22,161 bases of DNA from assembly GCF_000003815.2 (NCBI RefSeq), contig NC_049990.1, forward strand, positions 19,735,999-19,758,159, given 5' to 3'. Each line of letters begins with the position of its first letter. Within the stretch, counting starts at the first letter, position 1. This DNA comes from Branchiostoma floridae. Taxonomy: Eukaryota > Chordata > Leptocardii > Amphioxiformes > Branchiostomatidae. Shown here in pieces: positions 16,601 to 22,161 of this stretch. The position numbers and the translations under genes were made by a program. The notes below the pieces were generated by a model. That model saw nothing but the letters and a program-made list of their open reading frames with translations. It was not told the DNA's origin and ran no database searches.

Positions 16601-18556
16601 TGATTTTTGGTCTGTATGTAGCTTAGACAAATGAAATGAATGTTGTACAAAATGAAATACAAATTATGCAAAATAGGAGGTCATTTCCAGAATTAATGTG
16701 AATACGATATATCAGGGCCAATTCCAAAGGTCTGTACAGTGGCAAGTTGACCAAGTATATGACTGTGCGGACGCCTTCTCTATCTCACTCTTGCATTTCT
16801 TAAATAACTACCCGTCTCCTATATCCTATAGTTCAGGGCTCCGGGCTCGTCCTTCTACTCCCCGCTTGGCTAAACTCGAGTGAGAGCATATGGTGTGCTC
16901 TGTATTTAGACCCTTCCTCTCGCAAAGCATCTCGGGATAGTACTCAATTCCTTATCGCCTTGTCCTCTGTTCGGATTTAGATTTGTGTCGACATATCGGG
17001 GGCCCCAATTTTACCTATATATAAACTACGTTCCCCCTTACTCCCCATTCCTTCTCTAACTGTAATGACAACACAACACCCGGCTCAAGTCTAGTTTTAT
17101 TTTCTAAATGTTTCACTTTATCTCATACATTCGGATCCATATGCATCGTGTCTTTGCGTTACAATCATAACTTTACAAACTTCTAATGTTTCTAGGGACG
17201 CCAACCGTTGAACGGCGTTGATAACAATCTTGTCCTGAACATGATATGGTCTTGTCATTTAAGTGGCAGATAGCTTCTGTTGGGGCAGGTTTGAGCCCTC
17301 TAACTGATTCTGGAACTGTAGGGGCATAGTTGTCAAAACGTAGACAACAACTGACAATTACCTAGGGTCTGTATGCTCCTTCCCGTAAGGCCTGGTCAGG
17401 CTATTTTGATTTCCCATAATTCGCAGGGAATCTATTTCATTTGATGTAAATCATACGGAGGAAGTGATTATTTTCCGTAAGTGAATTTTAGTCAGGCCTT
17501 CCAATTTTTCGTGAGCCGTAGCGGAGACGGCATTACTATAATACACCATTATGGAACTTTCCATTTTCTTATTAGTAATGCAAATGGGGTCTTCAATTTG
17601 CATAATTGTCATCAATAGATGTTTCCCTCTTTCTCTGTTACATCCGCCGTGTGTTTGAAAGTACTGTTATGAAATCCAATAGATGTATTACATTTTCTTA
17701 TTACTTATGCTGATAAAGATACTGATTTTCAACATTATCATCTACCTAACGTCGCCGGGGTGTTTTTAAACACCACCCTTGTTGCTTTTCGTTTCCCCAA
17801 GCATCCCGTCGGGGGCCCGGTTTGAAATGGGACCAAAGCCTAAACAATGTCTGACTGGCCCTCGAGGCTACATGCTCAATCAGGGAGGTTCATAATTTCA
17901 TTTAATCATCATCATCATTTATTCAATAATGTTGATACTGCCCTCCTCGTGGATATATCAACAACAATACAAATATTCATAGTGCTAATGCTTTTAAGTG
18001 AAATTTATATTTTCCGGGGACAAAGTTAGTGGCCCGTTCACGTCTGTATAGGAGGTCAGCGTCAACCAGAAGGAGGGAAGTTAACACTTACATAGAAATC
18101 TCTAGACTTGGTAACAATCGGACTTTGTTCTAACCGACTGCATGCAGATCTTGGGGGTCAGCTGGACACTGTTTAGCACTATAGCAGTGGGATACTGTCT
18201 TAGCCCCCCGGATGATCCCAGATCGATCTGTTTGGTAAAGCACGTTTTGCTTGACACTGTTCCGTACTTCAGCATTAGAGATCCCTGTACGTGATCCTTA
18301 GAACCTTTTTCACGGAGGTTTGCCATCGTTGAACTCTTGTTTATATCGCAGTAACCGTAACCGTGAGTCATCAAGGTAAGACATTTTGAACTCTTGTTTA
18401 TATCCCAGAGGCAGGAGGCCCGGTGAGAAGTGGGAACCCGACGTTTCACCGCGCTGGGTGGGGCAGTGGGAACGAGAGTACTTTCAAGAAGTCTGTCGCC
18501 ATGCTGGGAACGAGATATCCAGGCCTGACTCCCTCCTTCCTGACACCATAGTGTAA
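7514..18556 (+). CDS. membrane-anchored sulfotransferase-like P-loop protein, five exons, frameshifted
   Basis: Exons 7514-7624, 8145-8390, 8909-9026, 9937-10731 and 18409-18556 join with matching phases (0, 0, 1, 2). The product would be about 472 residues: an N-terminal signal anchor (residues ~6-26), then a sulfotransferase-like fold. Seen directly are a PAPS 5'-phosphosulfate loop 'FIFMTARCGSTL' (~residues 154-165) and a 3'-phosphate-type motif 'YRNGLEVSES' (~274-283) with the expected Arg and Ser. By family knowledge such proteins transfer sulfate from PAPS, commonly in the Golgi lumen; the acceptor here is unknown. The sum of exon lengths is 1418 nt, not a multiple of three, because exon 4 contains a frameshift at about 10610. 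It is either a young pseudogene or a normal gene with an assembly error. The poly(A) signal is at 18666. Confidence 0.72.
7640..7880. repeat. (GA)n/(GACA)n purine-rich microsatellite in intron 1
   Basis: About 240 bp of GA, GACA and CA repeats make up nearly half of the 520-bp first intron, with almost no T on the plus strand. Overlapping open frames on both strands (Arg/Glu-rich on plus, Ser/Leu/Cys-rich on minus) are artefacts of the repeat. Confidence 0.95.
8145..8390 (+). CDS. exon 2: N-terminal lumenal region
   Basis: The acceptor 'tctttttgtcttttag' (ending at 8144) and donor GAG|GTTTGT (8391) bound 82 codons with no stop, in phase 0 at both ends. It encodes a Lys-rich segment and then a mixed alpha/beta-like region, 'VVQLFLRRGNEFSVYSIDWE'. 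This is the pre-P-loop region of the protein, and by itself it is not diagnostic of a family. Confidence 0.68.
8909..9026 (+). CDS. exon 3: start of the PAPS-binding loop
   Basis: The acceptor 'aaaacttatttcag' ends at 8908 and the donor ACAG|GTAAGG follows at 9027. The 39 codons plus one base end in 'VQEVFIFMT', the hydrophobic beta strand leading into the nucleotide loop. The intron is in phase 1 inside the loop, so the P-loop itself is split between exons 3 and 4. Confidence 0.72.
9937..10731 (+). CDS. exon 4: sulfotransferase core, with a frameshift near 10610
   Basis: The acceptor '...ctacacaatgcag' ends at 9936. The junction codon is Ala (g+ca), followed by RCGSTLVTRL. The exon carries 'KFRPEVILLADLMARAFP', the beta strand 'TVFMYRN' and the Arg/Ser 3'-phosphate motif. 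The frame stops at TGA 10623-10625 after 'NNKEKTLLSVYL', but a second frame picks up exactly there: from 10613 it reads RLLMKKLGLKWSPEDPGEDK and continues to 'QAGTIVSA'. An extra TC in 'ctactctccg' or one lost base explains the break. The exon ends GCAAA|GTAAGG in phase 2. The apparent ATG at 9915 is intronic. Confidence 0.75.
10610..10625 (+). pseudogene. frameshift lesion in exon 4
   Basis: The coding signal leaves the frame used by exons 1-4 (codon starts divisible by 3) and continues in the frame offset by two, with no gap in protein-like sequence. The TGA at 10623 would remove the last ~85 residues. The local 'ctctcc' dinucleotide run favours a two-base slip, either real or from sequencing. 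Confidence 0.7.
10797..10997. mobile_element. ~200-bp MITE-like element with ~50-bp terminal inverted repeats
   Basis: The left end 'gtttaaactttgtttcaaca' continues for about 50 bp to 'ttcggccg' and is mirrored by the right end 10947-10997, whose reverse complement begins 'gtttaaactttgttccaaca', with only a handful of mismatches. The inner part also partly pairs ('atgactcgctgc' against 'atgattcgctgc'). A TTAA sits inside both ends (10799-10802 and 10992-10995), the target duplication typical of piggyBac-type elements, although GTTTAAAC is itself palindromic. It has no coding capacity and lies at the start of intron 4. Confidence 0.82.
11000..11520. other. intron 4, repeat-like fragments
   Basis: The segment 11424-11452 resembles part of the 1206-1339 inverted-repeat family. 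An acceptor-like 'tttttttgcag' at 11039 is followed in the gene's phase by a stop after ten codons with no family-like residues. The 60- and 75-codon open frames at 11183 and 11466 are not supported as genes. Confidence 0.45.
11538..11810. repeat. diverged tandem duplication, period ~188 bp
   Basis: 'cataatgaagatcaatatgtc' near 11540 recurs as 'aaataatgaagacgaatatg' near 11727. Both are followed by a 'tttta' stretch and, further on, by '.ttgccgtttggagct' or 'attgtcgtttggaattgaag'. The second copy leads into the repeat at 11814. Confidence 0.5.
11814..11930 (+). repeat. dispersed 'ggttataccggctatataga' repeat, copy 1
   Basis: 'gaagctggtgtgttacgccg' at 11814 matches 19584 base for base and continues nearly unchanged through 'ggcggttataccgg'. 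This copy then expands: the 9-mer 'ttataccgg' is iterated three times, followed by a TATC run and two copies of 'taccggctatatagatacat'. The start contains a 'cgcc....ggcg' hairpin. I associate this family with amphioxus genomes, from recognition only. Confidence 0.75.
12364..12700 (-). pseudogene. possible decayed minus-strand coding fragment in intron 4
   Basis: On the minus strand, after 'ccatacatacag', a frame with coding-like codon use reads 'DTSDNVKVFLTPVPVSTRTT' through 'YHDRESQWSPC' before drifting and stopping. A neighbouring frame then takes over (12579 down to 12364) with 'SETSCITEGAGIDVLVPYKV'. The switch suggests one ancestral reading frame broken by a frameshift. I do not recognise the protein. 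It could also be two overlapping chance frames. Confidence 0.3.
12825..13440. other. intron 4, no supported feature
   Basis: A minus-strand stretch near 13020-13110 (MLNTMELVNPSVEYQSFKK) has a fair start context but no donor or partner exon. The plus-strand frame 12616-13038 shows no recognisable content. Confidence 0.4.
13503..13541. repeat. 18-bp tandem duplication
   Basis: 'cctaccggactttggacc' occurs twice in direct succession (13503 and 13521) with a partial third start 'cct'. The copies are identical, so the duplication is recent or maintained. Confidence 0.92.
13695..13775 (+). repeat. degraded copy of the 4061-5114 element
   Basis: 'catgccaaaagtcatgaaga' followed by 'ttgggcaatgctcttccaaa' and 'aacaaaatccgcccct' follows the order of 4709-4787 ('tactaaaagtcatgaaaatt', 'cttgagtaatcgtcttcaga', 'gacaaaaatgcccct'). 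Confidence 0.5.
13780..14530. other. intron 4, nothing recognisable
   Basis: AT-rich sequence without a supported exon or clear repeat. The open frame beginning at 14406 has no protein-like conservation signal. Confidence 0.5.
14600..15650. other. intron 4, no supported feature
   Basis: A GC-richer patch at 14780-14960 ('cccggggggcccaaagatcc') has the look of a dispersed repeat, but no second copy occurs in this window. The open frames at 14735-14983 and 15198-15479 on the minus strand are not supported. Confidence 0.45.
15751..15854 (-). CDS. possible minus-strand first exon, unidentified
   Basis: The ATG in 'acaaacaaaATGCCG' opens 34 codons ('MPLVEEVFFPRMMLVHVAGP', then 'SPQGIWKTRNHP') ending at a good donor, CCCAG|GTTAGT, in phase 2. 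A phase-compatible minus-strand acceptor 'ctgccccag' exists near 14640 and would add about sixteen codons before a stop. The product is not recognised. If real, this is a tiny gene nested antisense in intron 4. Composition is somewhat more coding-like than its surroundings, but chance is not excluded. Confidence 0.22.
15961..15999. repeat. 10-bp perfect hairpin with flanking direct repeats
   Basis: 'gagcacgcac' (15961) pairs perfectly with 'gtgcgtgctc' (15990-15999) across a 19-base loop. A third copy of 'gagcacgcac' lies at 15924, and 'gctcaaacg' recurs at 15934 and 16005, so two direct units and one inverted unit are interleaved. Confidence 0.75.
16225..16690 (-). mobile_element. inverted copy of the 4061-5114 element
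   Basis: Read on the minus strand this follows 4630-5060 in order. 'attactcaagaaagaaataa' at 16571 is the complement of 'ttattcccttcttgagtaat'; 'gggcccccagcg' matches 'cgctagggggccc'; and 'ataactcaagaactgttgct' matches the 5010-5035 segment. The copy lacks one of the two internal ~290-bp units. Confidence 0.65.
17270..17345 (-). repeat. fragment of the same element, minus strand
   Basis: 'gtggcagatagcttctgttg' through 'aactgtaggggcatagttgt' is the diverged reverse complement of 4485-4562 (taggggc/gcccct, gagccctctaac/gttagagggct, agatagctt/aagctatct). Confidence 0.55.
17371..17525. repeat. dispersed 'cgtaattcg' repeat, copy 2
   Basis: It pairs with 5217-5275 as described for copy 1. Here the sequence runs 'gtatgctccttcccgtaagg' through 'ttcgcagggaatctatttca', followed by further '.gtaa..cgtag' style motifs up to 'cgtgagccgtagcggag'. 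Confidence 0.6.
17571..17610. repeat. octamer-bearing fragment of the dispersed element
   Basis: 'attagtaatgcaaatggggt' followed by 'cttcaatttgcataattg' contains ATGCAAAT at 17578-17585 and its reverse at 17596-17603. It resembles the 4345-4380 segment of the large element. Confidence 0.5.
18329..18408 (+). promoter_or_regulatory. duplicated splice acceptor in front of exon 5
   Basis: The 23-mer 'ttgaactcttgtttatatc' + '.cag' occurs at 18329-18351 and 18386-18408, 57 bp apart and differing at one base. The second copy is the acceptor that opens exon 5. Use of the first copy in the same phase reads eight or nine codons (Asn/Arg/Glu/Ser) and then hits TAA at 18378. A good donor, AAG|GTAAGA, lies between the copies at 18375/18376. 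Confidence 0.65.
18409..18556 (+). CDS. exon 5: C-terminus of the sulfotransferase-like protein
   Basis: The acceptor '...tttatatcccag' ends at 18408. The exon begins with one base completing the phase-2 codon of exon 4 (AA|A, Lys), then reads GRRPGEKWEPDVSPRWVGQW and ends 'SRPDSLLPDTIV' at TAA 18554-18556. The Trp-rich, charged 48-residue tail with coding-like codon use suits a C-terminal helix after the 'EDSQAGTIVS' segment of exon 4. Support is the phase match, codon use and the AATAAA 110 bp downstream. The distance (7.7 kb) is the main reason for doubt. Confidence 0.6.
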
Positions 18557-18665
18557 ACTAGCAGTGGTGGGGAATTTTTCCGTCTGCTTAGAGAATGCCT
18601 AGCCCGAACATTCTCGAGATGTGTAACCCTGTGTCATCAAATGAAGAACTAAATACCTAGCCAAC

Positions 18666-18671
18666 AATAAA
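18666..18671 (+). terminator. poly(A) signal AATAAA
   Basis: A canonical hexamer lies 110 bp after the exon 5 stop codon, giving a short plausible 3' UTR with cleavage near 18685-18695. Confidence 0.6.
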
Positions 18672-18920
18672 CGATCATAGAATAACCATTTTTGCAGTCT
18701 CCAAGCGCATAGCTAGTCGGTTATCCTTGTTTTCTTGTTTGATTTTGTCATGTTCTGGAGACCAGTTTTTAAGAAACCCTCCATGATTAGATGTTGATTT
18801 ATAAAGTGATAATTTCTGTCAATTACCGGAAACTTTTATTACCTGAGAATAGTTTGACAATAATAATAAAATCTGAGTTGAAAATTTTGTTTTGAATTAA
18901 AAGGTGACTATCAAAGAAGT

Positions 18921-19295
18921 ACATGTTGAGCATTATGTGTTCATGAACAAAATTCCCTCTCAATATGCCAAGTGCTAAATCATTGTTGATAAGATGGTGA
19001 AATGTTTAGGTTTTGCAATATGTTTGTCAATCAAGCTCTATTTGTTGTGTGCTTTGAAATACACTAACAGATATGTAAAAAAAATAGTTGCACGTTTTGC
19101 CGCTAAATATCGTAACGCCTGACGGGATAGCATGGTTGCCATTTGTTCATTGTTCCATACACATGTTTAGCATTATGTGAGTTGACGAAGATAATTCCCG
19201 CTAATCATGCGGACATTTCAACTAAAGATTTGTGAATAGGACGGTAAAAGTTAAGGAATTCAATATAATTGTGTGTTAAGCCCTGTTTGTCGGAA
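18921..19295. repeat. ~240-bp tandem duplication, diverged
   Basis: 'acatgttgagcattatgtg' (18921) recurs as 'acatgtttagcattatgtg' (19161). Both are followed in order by 'aa.attccc.ct', '.tttgt.aata.ga.ggt.aaa', a '.aatat..ttgtgt' stretch and 'aagc.ct.tttgt'. The period is 240 bp. Confidence 0.65.
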
Positions 19296-19583
19296 ATTGG
19301 AAAAAAATGGAAATTATATATTGTACATTGTGTATGATTATAACAAAGGTCACAAACGACCAAAATCCGTTGAAGATACAATTACAATACGCGAAAGAAA
19401 TACGCGAAAGAATTGTCTTGAATCGGCGAATTCGTCAAATACAAGCCCGGTGATTACATTCTTCAAGGCTTTACTTTTCACTCATACAAACTGAACGAGT
19501 TATCTCTTCAGTTTTACCCACATTTGAAATATAATCTGATAGTCTGGACGGAAAATTATGCTCTTTTCCTTTTATCTTCACTG

Positions 19584-19645
19584 GAAGCTGGTGTGTTACG
19601 CCGAACGGCGGTTATACCGGCTATATAGATACAGATACAGACACT
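19584..19645 (+). repeat. dispersed 'ggttataccggctatataga' repeat, copy 2
   Basis: This copy matches 11814 onward ('gaagctggtgtgttacgccg', then 'ggcggttataccggctatat') with one base changed in the hairpin loop. It lacks the internal 9-mer expansion and ends in 'agatacagatacagacacta'. Confidence 0.78.
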
Positions 19646-19649
19646 AGAG

Positions 19650-20530
19650 GGAACAATGACACCAAATACAACTTTGCTTTTTTGGTAAAAAATAAAGAAA
19701 AATAAAGACGGAACTCTATTGATCCGATTCTTTGATCCTAGACCTCATATATAAGACCATTTTACAAAACCATACCAATGTTATTGCCCTGATTTTCAGC
19801 GTTCCTCTTCCGAATCTGAAAGGCAACCAAACGTTTTGTTAGCCATTGTGCAAGTTAACTGCATTTAATATGCAAAGGTCGTTTGAAAATATCGTCAAAA
19901 TGGGCCAGAGATACTGTGTAGCAATATATCCAGTTTTGCTCTGCTAGTGTCATAACTATCCAATGGCACACACTAAGAGTCCGATGCCGAATTTCAAGAG
20001 AATCTAAAATTTGACTTGAAAGGTTTGTTGACTTTTCAGATTCCTTTTTTTTTTCGTAGAGTCTGGCAGAATGGGATTTTACTCGGGGCTTATGGCGCCA
20101 GACAAATCCAACTATGGACAAATCCTGGGAAACATTTCAAAGATGACACCGACACTTGAAAATATACTGGTTAGCTTTAAGACCCATGGCAGACAACAAT
20201 AGGATATGAATTTTTTACTTTATGTGAGGAATAAATGATTTCTGTCGACCTTTGTGATGTTTAAAAGAGTTGACTTGGCCATAAAACTATCATCCTCAAG
20301 CAGAATGTAAAAATAAGATTAACCCAAAAATACATGTAAACCATGCAATCATACTCTGCAAATTCAATATAAGCTCCTGTGCTGGTTTAACTTTCTCTTC
20401 AGGAGAACGACAAGTAAAAGTTCAAATTAAATTAAAAATGCATTAAAAGAACAAACTGAACAAGACAACAGTGGCAACCTGACTGATGTTGCGTGTATAG
20501 CCTACTCGATACTTACGTATAGTCGGGACA
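19650..20530. other. intergenic, nothing recognisable
   Basis: AT-rich DNA between the two genes. The minus-strand open frame 19855-20121 has no recognisable content, and I see no RNA gene. Confidence 0.55.
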
Positions 20531-20533
20531 AGG

Positions 20534-20800
20534 CATCCTCCTACGCAGGGACATCCAACAGCCAAACCGCCTGTCTGGATGTACCCTGCTCTTTCAAACG
20601 TCACTCTTAGTTCCTGTGGACGCCCCCCCCCCCCAATCAGAGAATAGGCTTTCCGTTTTCAAAAGCTGTCTCGCATGTATAAGGGTAACCTTATTGAATA
20701 TTCATAAGCAGGGCGGTCAGGAACTAAGGGTGACGGTTGAAAGAGCAGGGCACAGCCAGACAGGCAGTTTGGGTGTTGGATGTCCCTGCGTAGGAGGATG
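20534..20800. repeat. 83-bp inverted repeat flanking a promoter-like loop
   Basis: Arm 20534-20616 ('catcctcctacgcagggaca' ... 'cactcttagttcctg') is the reverse complement of arm 20718-20800 ('caggaactaagggtgacggt' ... 'ccctgcgtaggaggatg') with only about seven mismatches. The ~101-base loop carries a poly-C tract, a CCAAT box and a TATA box. Confidence 0.88.
20633..20684 (+). promoter_or_regulatory. candidate core promoter (CCAAT and TATA) of the membrane-protein gene
   Basis: CCAAT at 20633-20637 ('ccccaatcag') and TATAAGG at 20678-20684 are about 41 bp apart, a normal spacing. Transcription from about 20705-20715 would leave a ~150-base 5' UTR before the ATG at 20863, and that leader would contain the whole right arm of the inverted repeat. 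No start site is proven. Confidence 0.45.
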
Positions 20801-20862
20801 GTACAAGGCAATGCATTTGTCTAGATTCACAGTGCAGGCATATCCACAGCGGGCGCGTAGGC

Positions 20863-21595
20863 ATGGCTGAAGACATCGCATCAAGAATCTCCACTGAAGA
20901 TCCACCGAGAGTCAGTTCGAACCGAACAAGTTCAAGTTCAGATGCTGGAACTCGGCAAGAATTTTGCGGGATCAATTATGAACCATCAGCTGCTTCCATT
21001 GGTCAAGATGATATAACGTTTGTCAAGACACCTTTAGGAGAGCCACAATGCAAGGAACCCTGTCAAGAAGCGAAAACATCTTCCTGCTGCATAAAATATA
21101 TTGAGGTTAATGTTGAAGGATCACTCAATGATAATAACGACATTTCAACATGTGTCATCAGTGATAACCGTAACAAGCACGACAAACAGATTCCACCAAA
21201 TCCTCTTTATCCAGATGCTACTACTTTACAATCTGTCTACAACCCAAATATACGGAACGCGGAGAATACGCAGAACTATAACGCACCGTATCCGAAGAAA
21301 CGGAATCCAGTGTACGGAAGAAAACTTCAGGTTGACTACGAGGGTACCAGACGTATCCAACCATATGCCGTAAGATATCAGCGAGACGATGACCGTAACA
21401 GTGACACAACTGCAGTGGAGGGGGATGTTACCCTTTGTGATGACACCATTGAACCTTACGCCGTGTGCCAGGATGACATGTTTGATGATGAGACAAGATC
21501 AGACGACACGCAAATGAGGAGCGTGTCTGAGAGAAGGAACAACCCGGTCGCTGATGTGAAAGGCAAGAACGTTGGGAAACAACAGGCAATTTCTG
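20863..21595 (+). CDS. exon 1: cytoplasmic tail
   Basis: The ATG in 'ggcATGg' has a good start context. The frame is open for 244 codons to the donor ATTTCTG|GTAAGC. The open frame formally continues to TAG at 21628, but the sequence after the donor (KLQRLNIFTK) is intronic. Cysteines at 35, 63, 67, 75 and 76 and many serines suggest a flexible tail. Confidence 0.75.
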
Positions 21596-22070
21596 GTAAG
21601 CTACAACGGCTTAACATCTTCACAAAATAGGCATAATCCTTCATTTTATGTTTTAAGTTTGAAATGTGTTTTTAGCGTTTTGTGGCTGGACAGAATAATT
21701 CCATGAGCTACAGAATACCCTGTTTTAAGCTTAATATATTTGTTAAGGCTAGATCATTAGACAATTTGATACTGTACGATTTGACATATCTGGGATCATG
21801 AGATTTTTCTTGCCTGCAAATTTTCAGAAATGTTCGTCTTTTGAATATGTAAACAATATGGTTTTTGTGAGCGCCTCCATTGAGAATCAAAAGTGTACCC
21901 GCGGGAAAAAACGTCTTAGCATTGTTGTTTTTTTTGTATATTTTTCAGGGAGTAAGCTTCGACAGGTGTGCATTAAGGTCGCCTCATTGGCAGCTGCTCT
22001 CCTGGCATCAATGATCATTGCCGGGTCGATTGTCGCAGTGTTCTATGTGAGCGGTCAGCGAAGTATATTG
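20863..22070 (+). CDS. type II single-pass membrane protein, N-terminal part (two exons, 3' end beyond window)
   Basis: Exons 20863-21595 and 21949-22070 join in phase 1 to give at least 285 residues. There is no signal peptide. Residues 1-~250 form a long hydrophilic, Ser/Asp/Asn-rich tail, followed by one membrane helix (~255-278) preceded by basic residues (KLRQVCIK), so the N-terminus is predicted cytoplasmic. The tail has two NPxY motifs (NPLY 113-116, NPVY 148-151) and two 'I[QE]PYAV' repeats (165-170, 196-201) followed by acidic stretches. NPxY binds PTB/endocytic adaptors in known receptors; that role here is inferred. I associate this tail with amphioxus lectin-, fibrinogen- or Ig-type receptors. 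The extracellular domain is off the right edge, so the class is undetermined. Confidence 0.72.
21949..22070 (+). CDS. exon 2: transmembrane segment
   Basis: A long T-rich tract and acceptor 'ttttcag' end at 21948. The exon completes a Gly codon and reads SKLRQVCIK, then the helix 'VASLAAALLASMIIAGSIVA' VFYV, then SGQRSIL. The donor TTG|GTAAAT at 22071 gives phase 0. The donor is only moderate, and the frame stays open to the window edge, so read-through into a longer exon is possible. Confidence 0.7.
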
Positions 22071-22161
22071 GTAAATTGTCTCATACTACTGCCTCCATGC
22101 AATTTTCTGATACATTCAGGAAATTCCACTTTGCATAATGATACAGTTTTATTGGTGTCAT

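Noticed and set aside
18102-18449. 115-codon minus-strand open frame over the end of intron 4
   Set aside because: It runs antisense through the exon 5 acceptor and part of exon 5 and has no coding character of its own.
20717-20975. Minus-strand open frames over the promoter and start of the membrane-protein gene
   Set aside because: They are antisense to exon 1 and the inverted-repeat arm; no splice or homology support.
21101-21644. Alternative frames inside exon 1 of the membrane-protein gene
   Set aside because: They are shadows of the long frame that carries the NPxY and PYAV motifs and ends at a splice donor.
1-22161. CRISPR array, bacterial operon, rRNA or tRNA genes
   Set aside because: No regular spacer-repeat array, no ribosome-binding-site-led gene series and no cloverleaf with A/B box was found; the tandem repeats seen are satellite or duplication type.

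Overview
The window is intron-rich eukaryotic nuclear DNA with GT-AG splice sites, AT-rich non-coding sequence and many interspersed, inverted and tandem repeats. It looks like a lancelet (Branchiostoma, amphioxus) genome. Two observations support this. The protein starting at 20863 has the cytoplasmic tail style I associate with amphioxus membrane proteins, with NPxY motifs and 'I[QE]PYAV' repeats ahead of one membrane segment. A dispersed 'ggttataccggctatatagata' repeat family also fits. The species call is recognition, not a search result. There is no prokaryotic operon, CRISPR array, rRNA or recognisable tRNA.

Layout. 1-3330: no recognised gene; a CpG-rich GGACG minisatellite, a possible TATA box, a ~135-bp inverted repeat ending near an assembly gap (1899-2161), and two weak terminal-exon candidates (2371-2461 plus, 2819-3013 minus). 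3330-7513: repeats, namely an (AT)n tract, a three-copy ~200-bp tandem array (3471-4060), a ~1-kb dispersed element whose ends resemble inverted repeats (4061-5114), and shorter tandem duplications. 7514-18556: a five-exon plus-strand gene for a membrane-anchored sulfotransferase-like (PAPS-binding P-loop) protein, with a poly(A) signal at 18666. Its fourth intron is 7.7 kb and holds a ~200-bp hairpin MITE-like element, an inverted copy of the 4-5 kb element, other repeat fragments and weak minus-strand exon candidates. 18690-20530: intergenic, with a ~240-bp tandem duplication. 20534-20800: an ~83-bp inverted repeat surrounding a CCAAT/TATA promoter. 20863 to the right edge: the first two exons of a type II single-pass membrane protein whose extracellular part lies outside the window.

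The two genes show no sign of working together; they are simply neighbours in tandem orientation. The main points of interest are: the sulfotransferase-like gene has a frameshift in exon 4; its last exon is far away and was located by splice phase, its reading frame and the poly(A) signal; the acceptor of that last exon is duplicated; and the second gene's promoter sits in the loop of an inverted repeat. I see no clear evidence of an undescribed multi-gene system.
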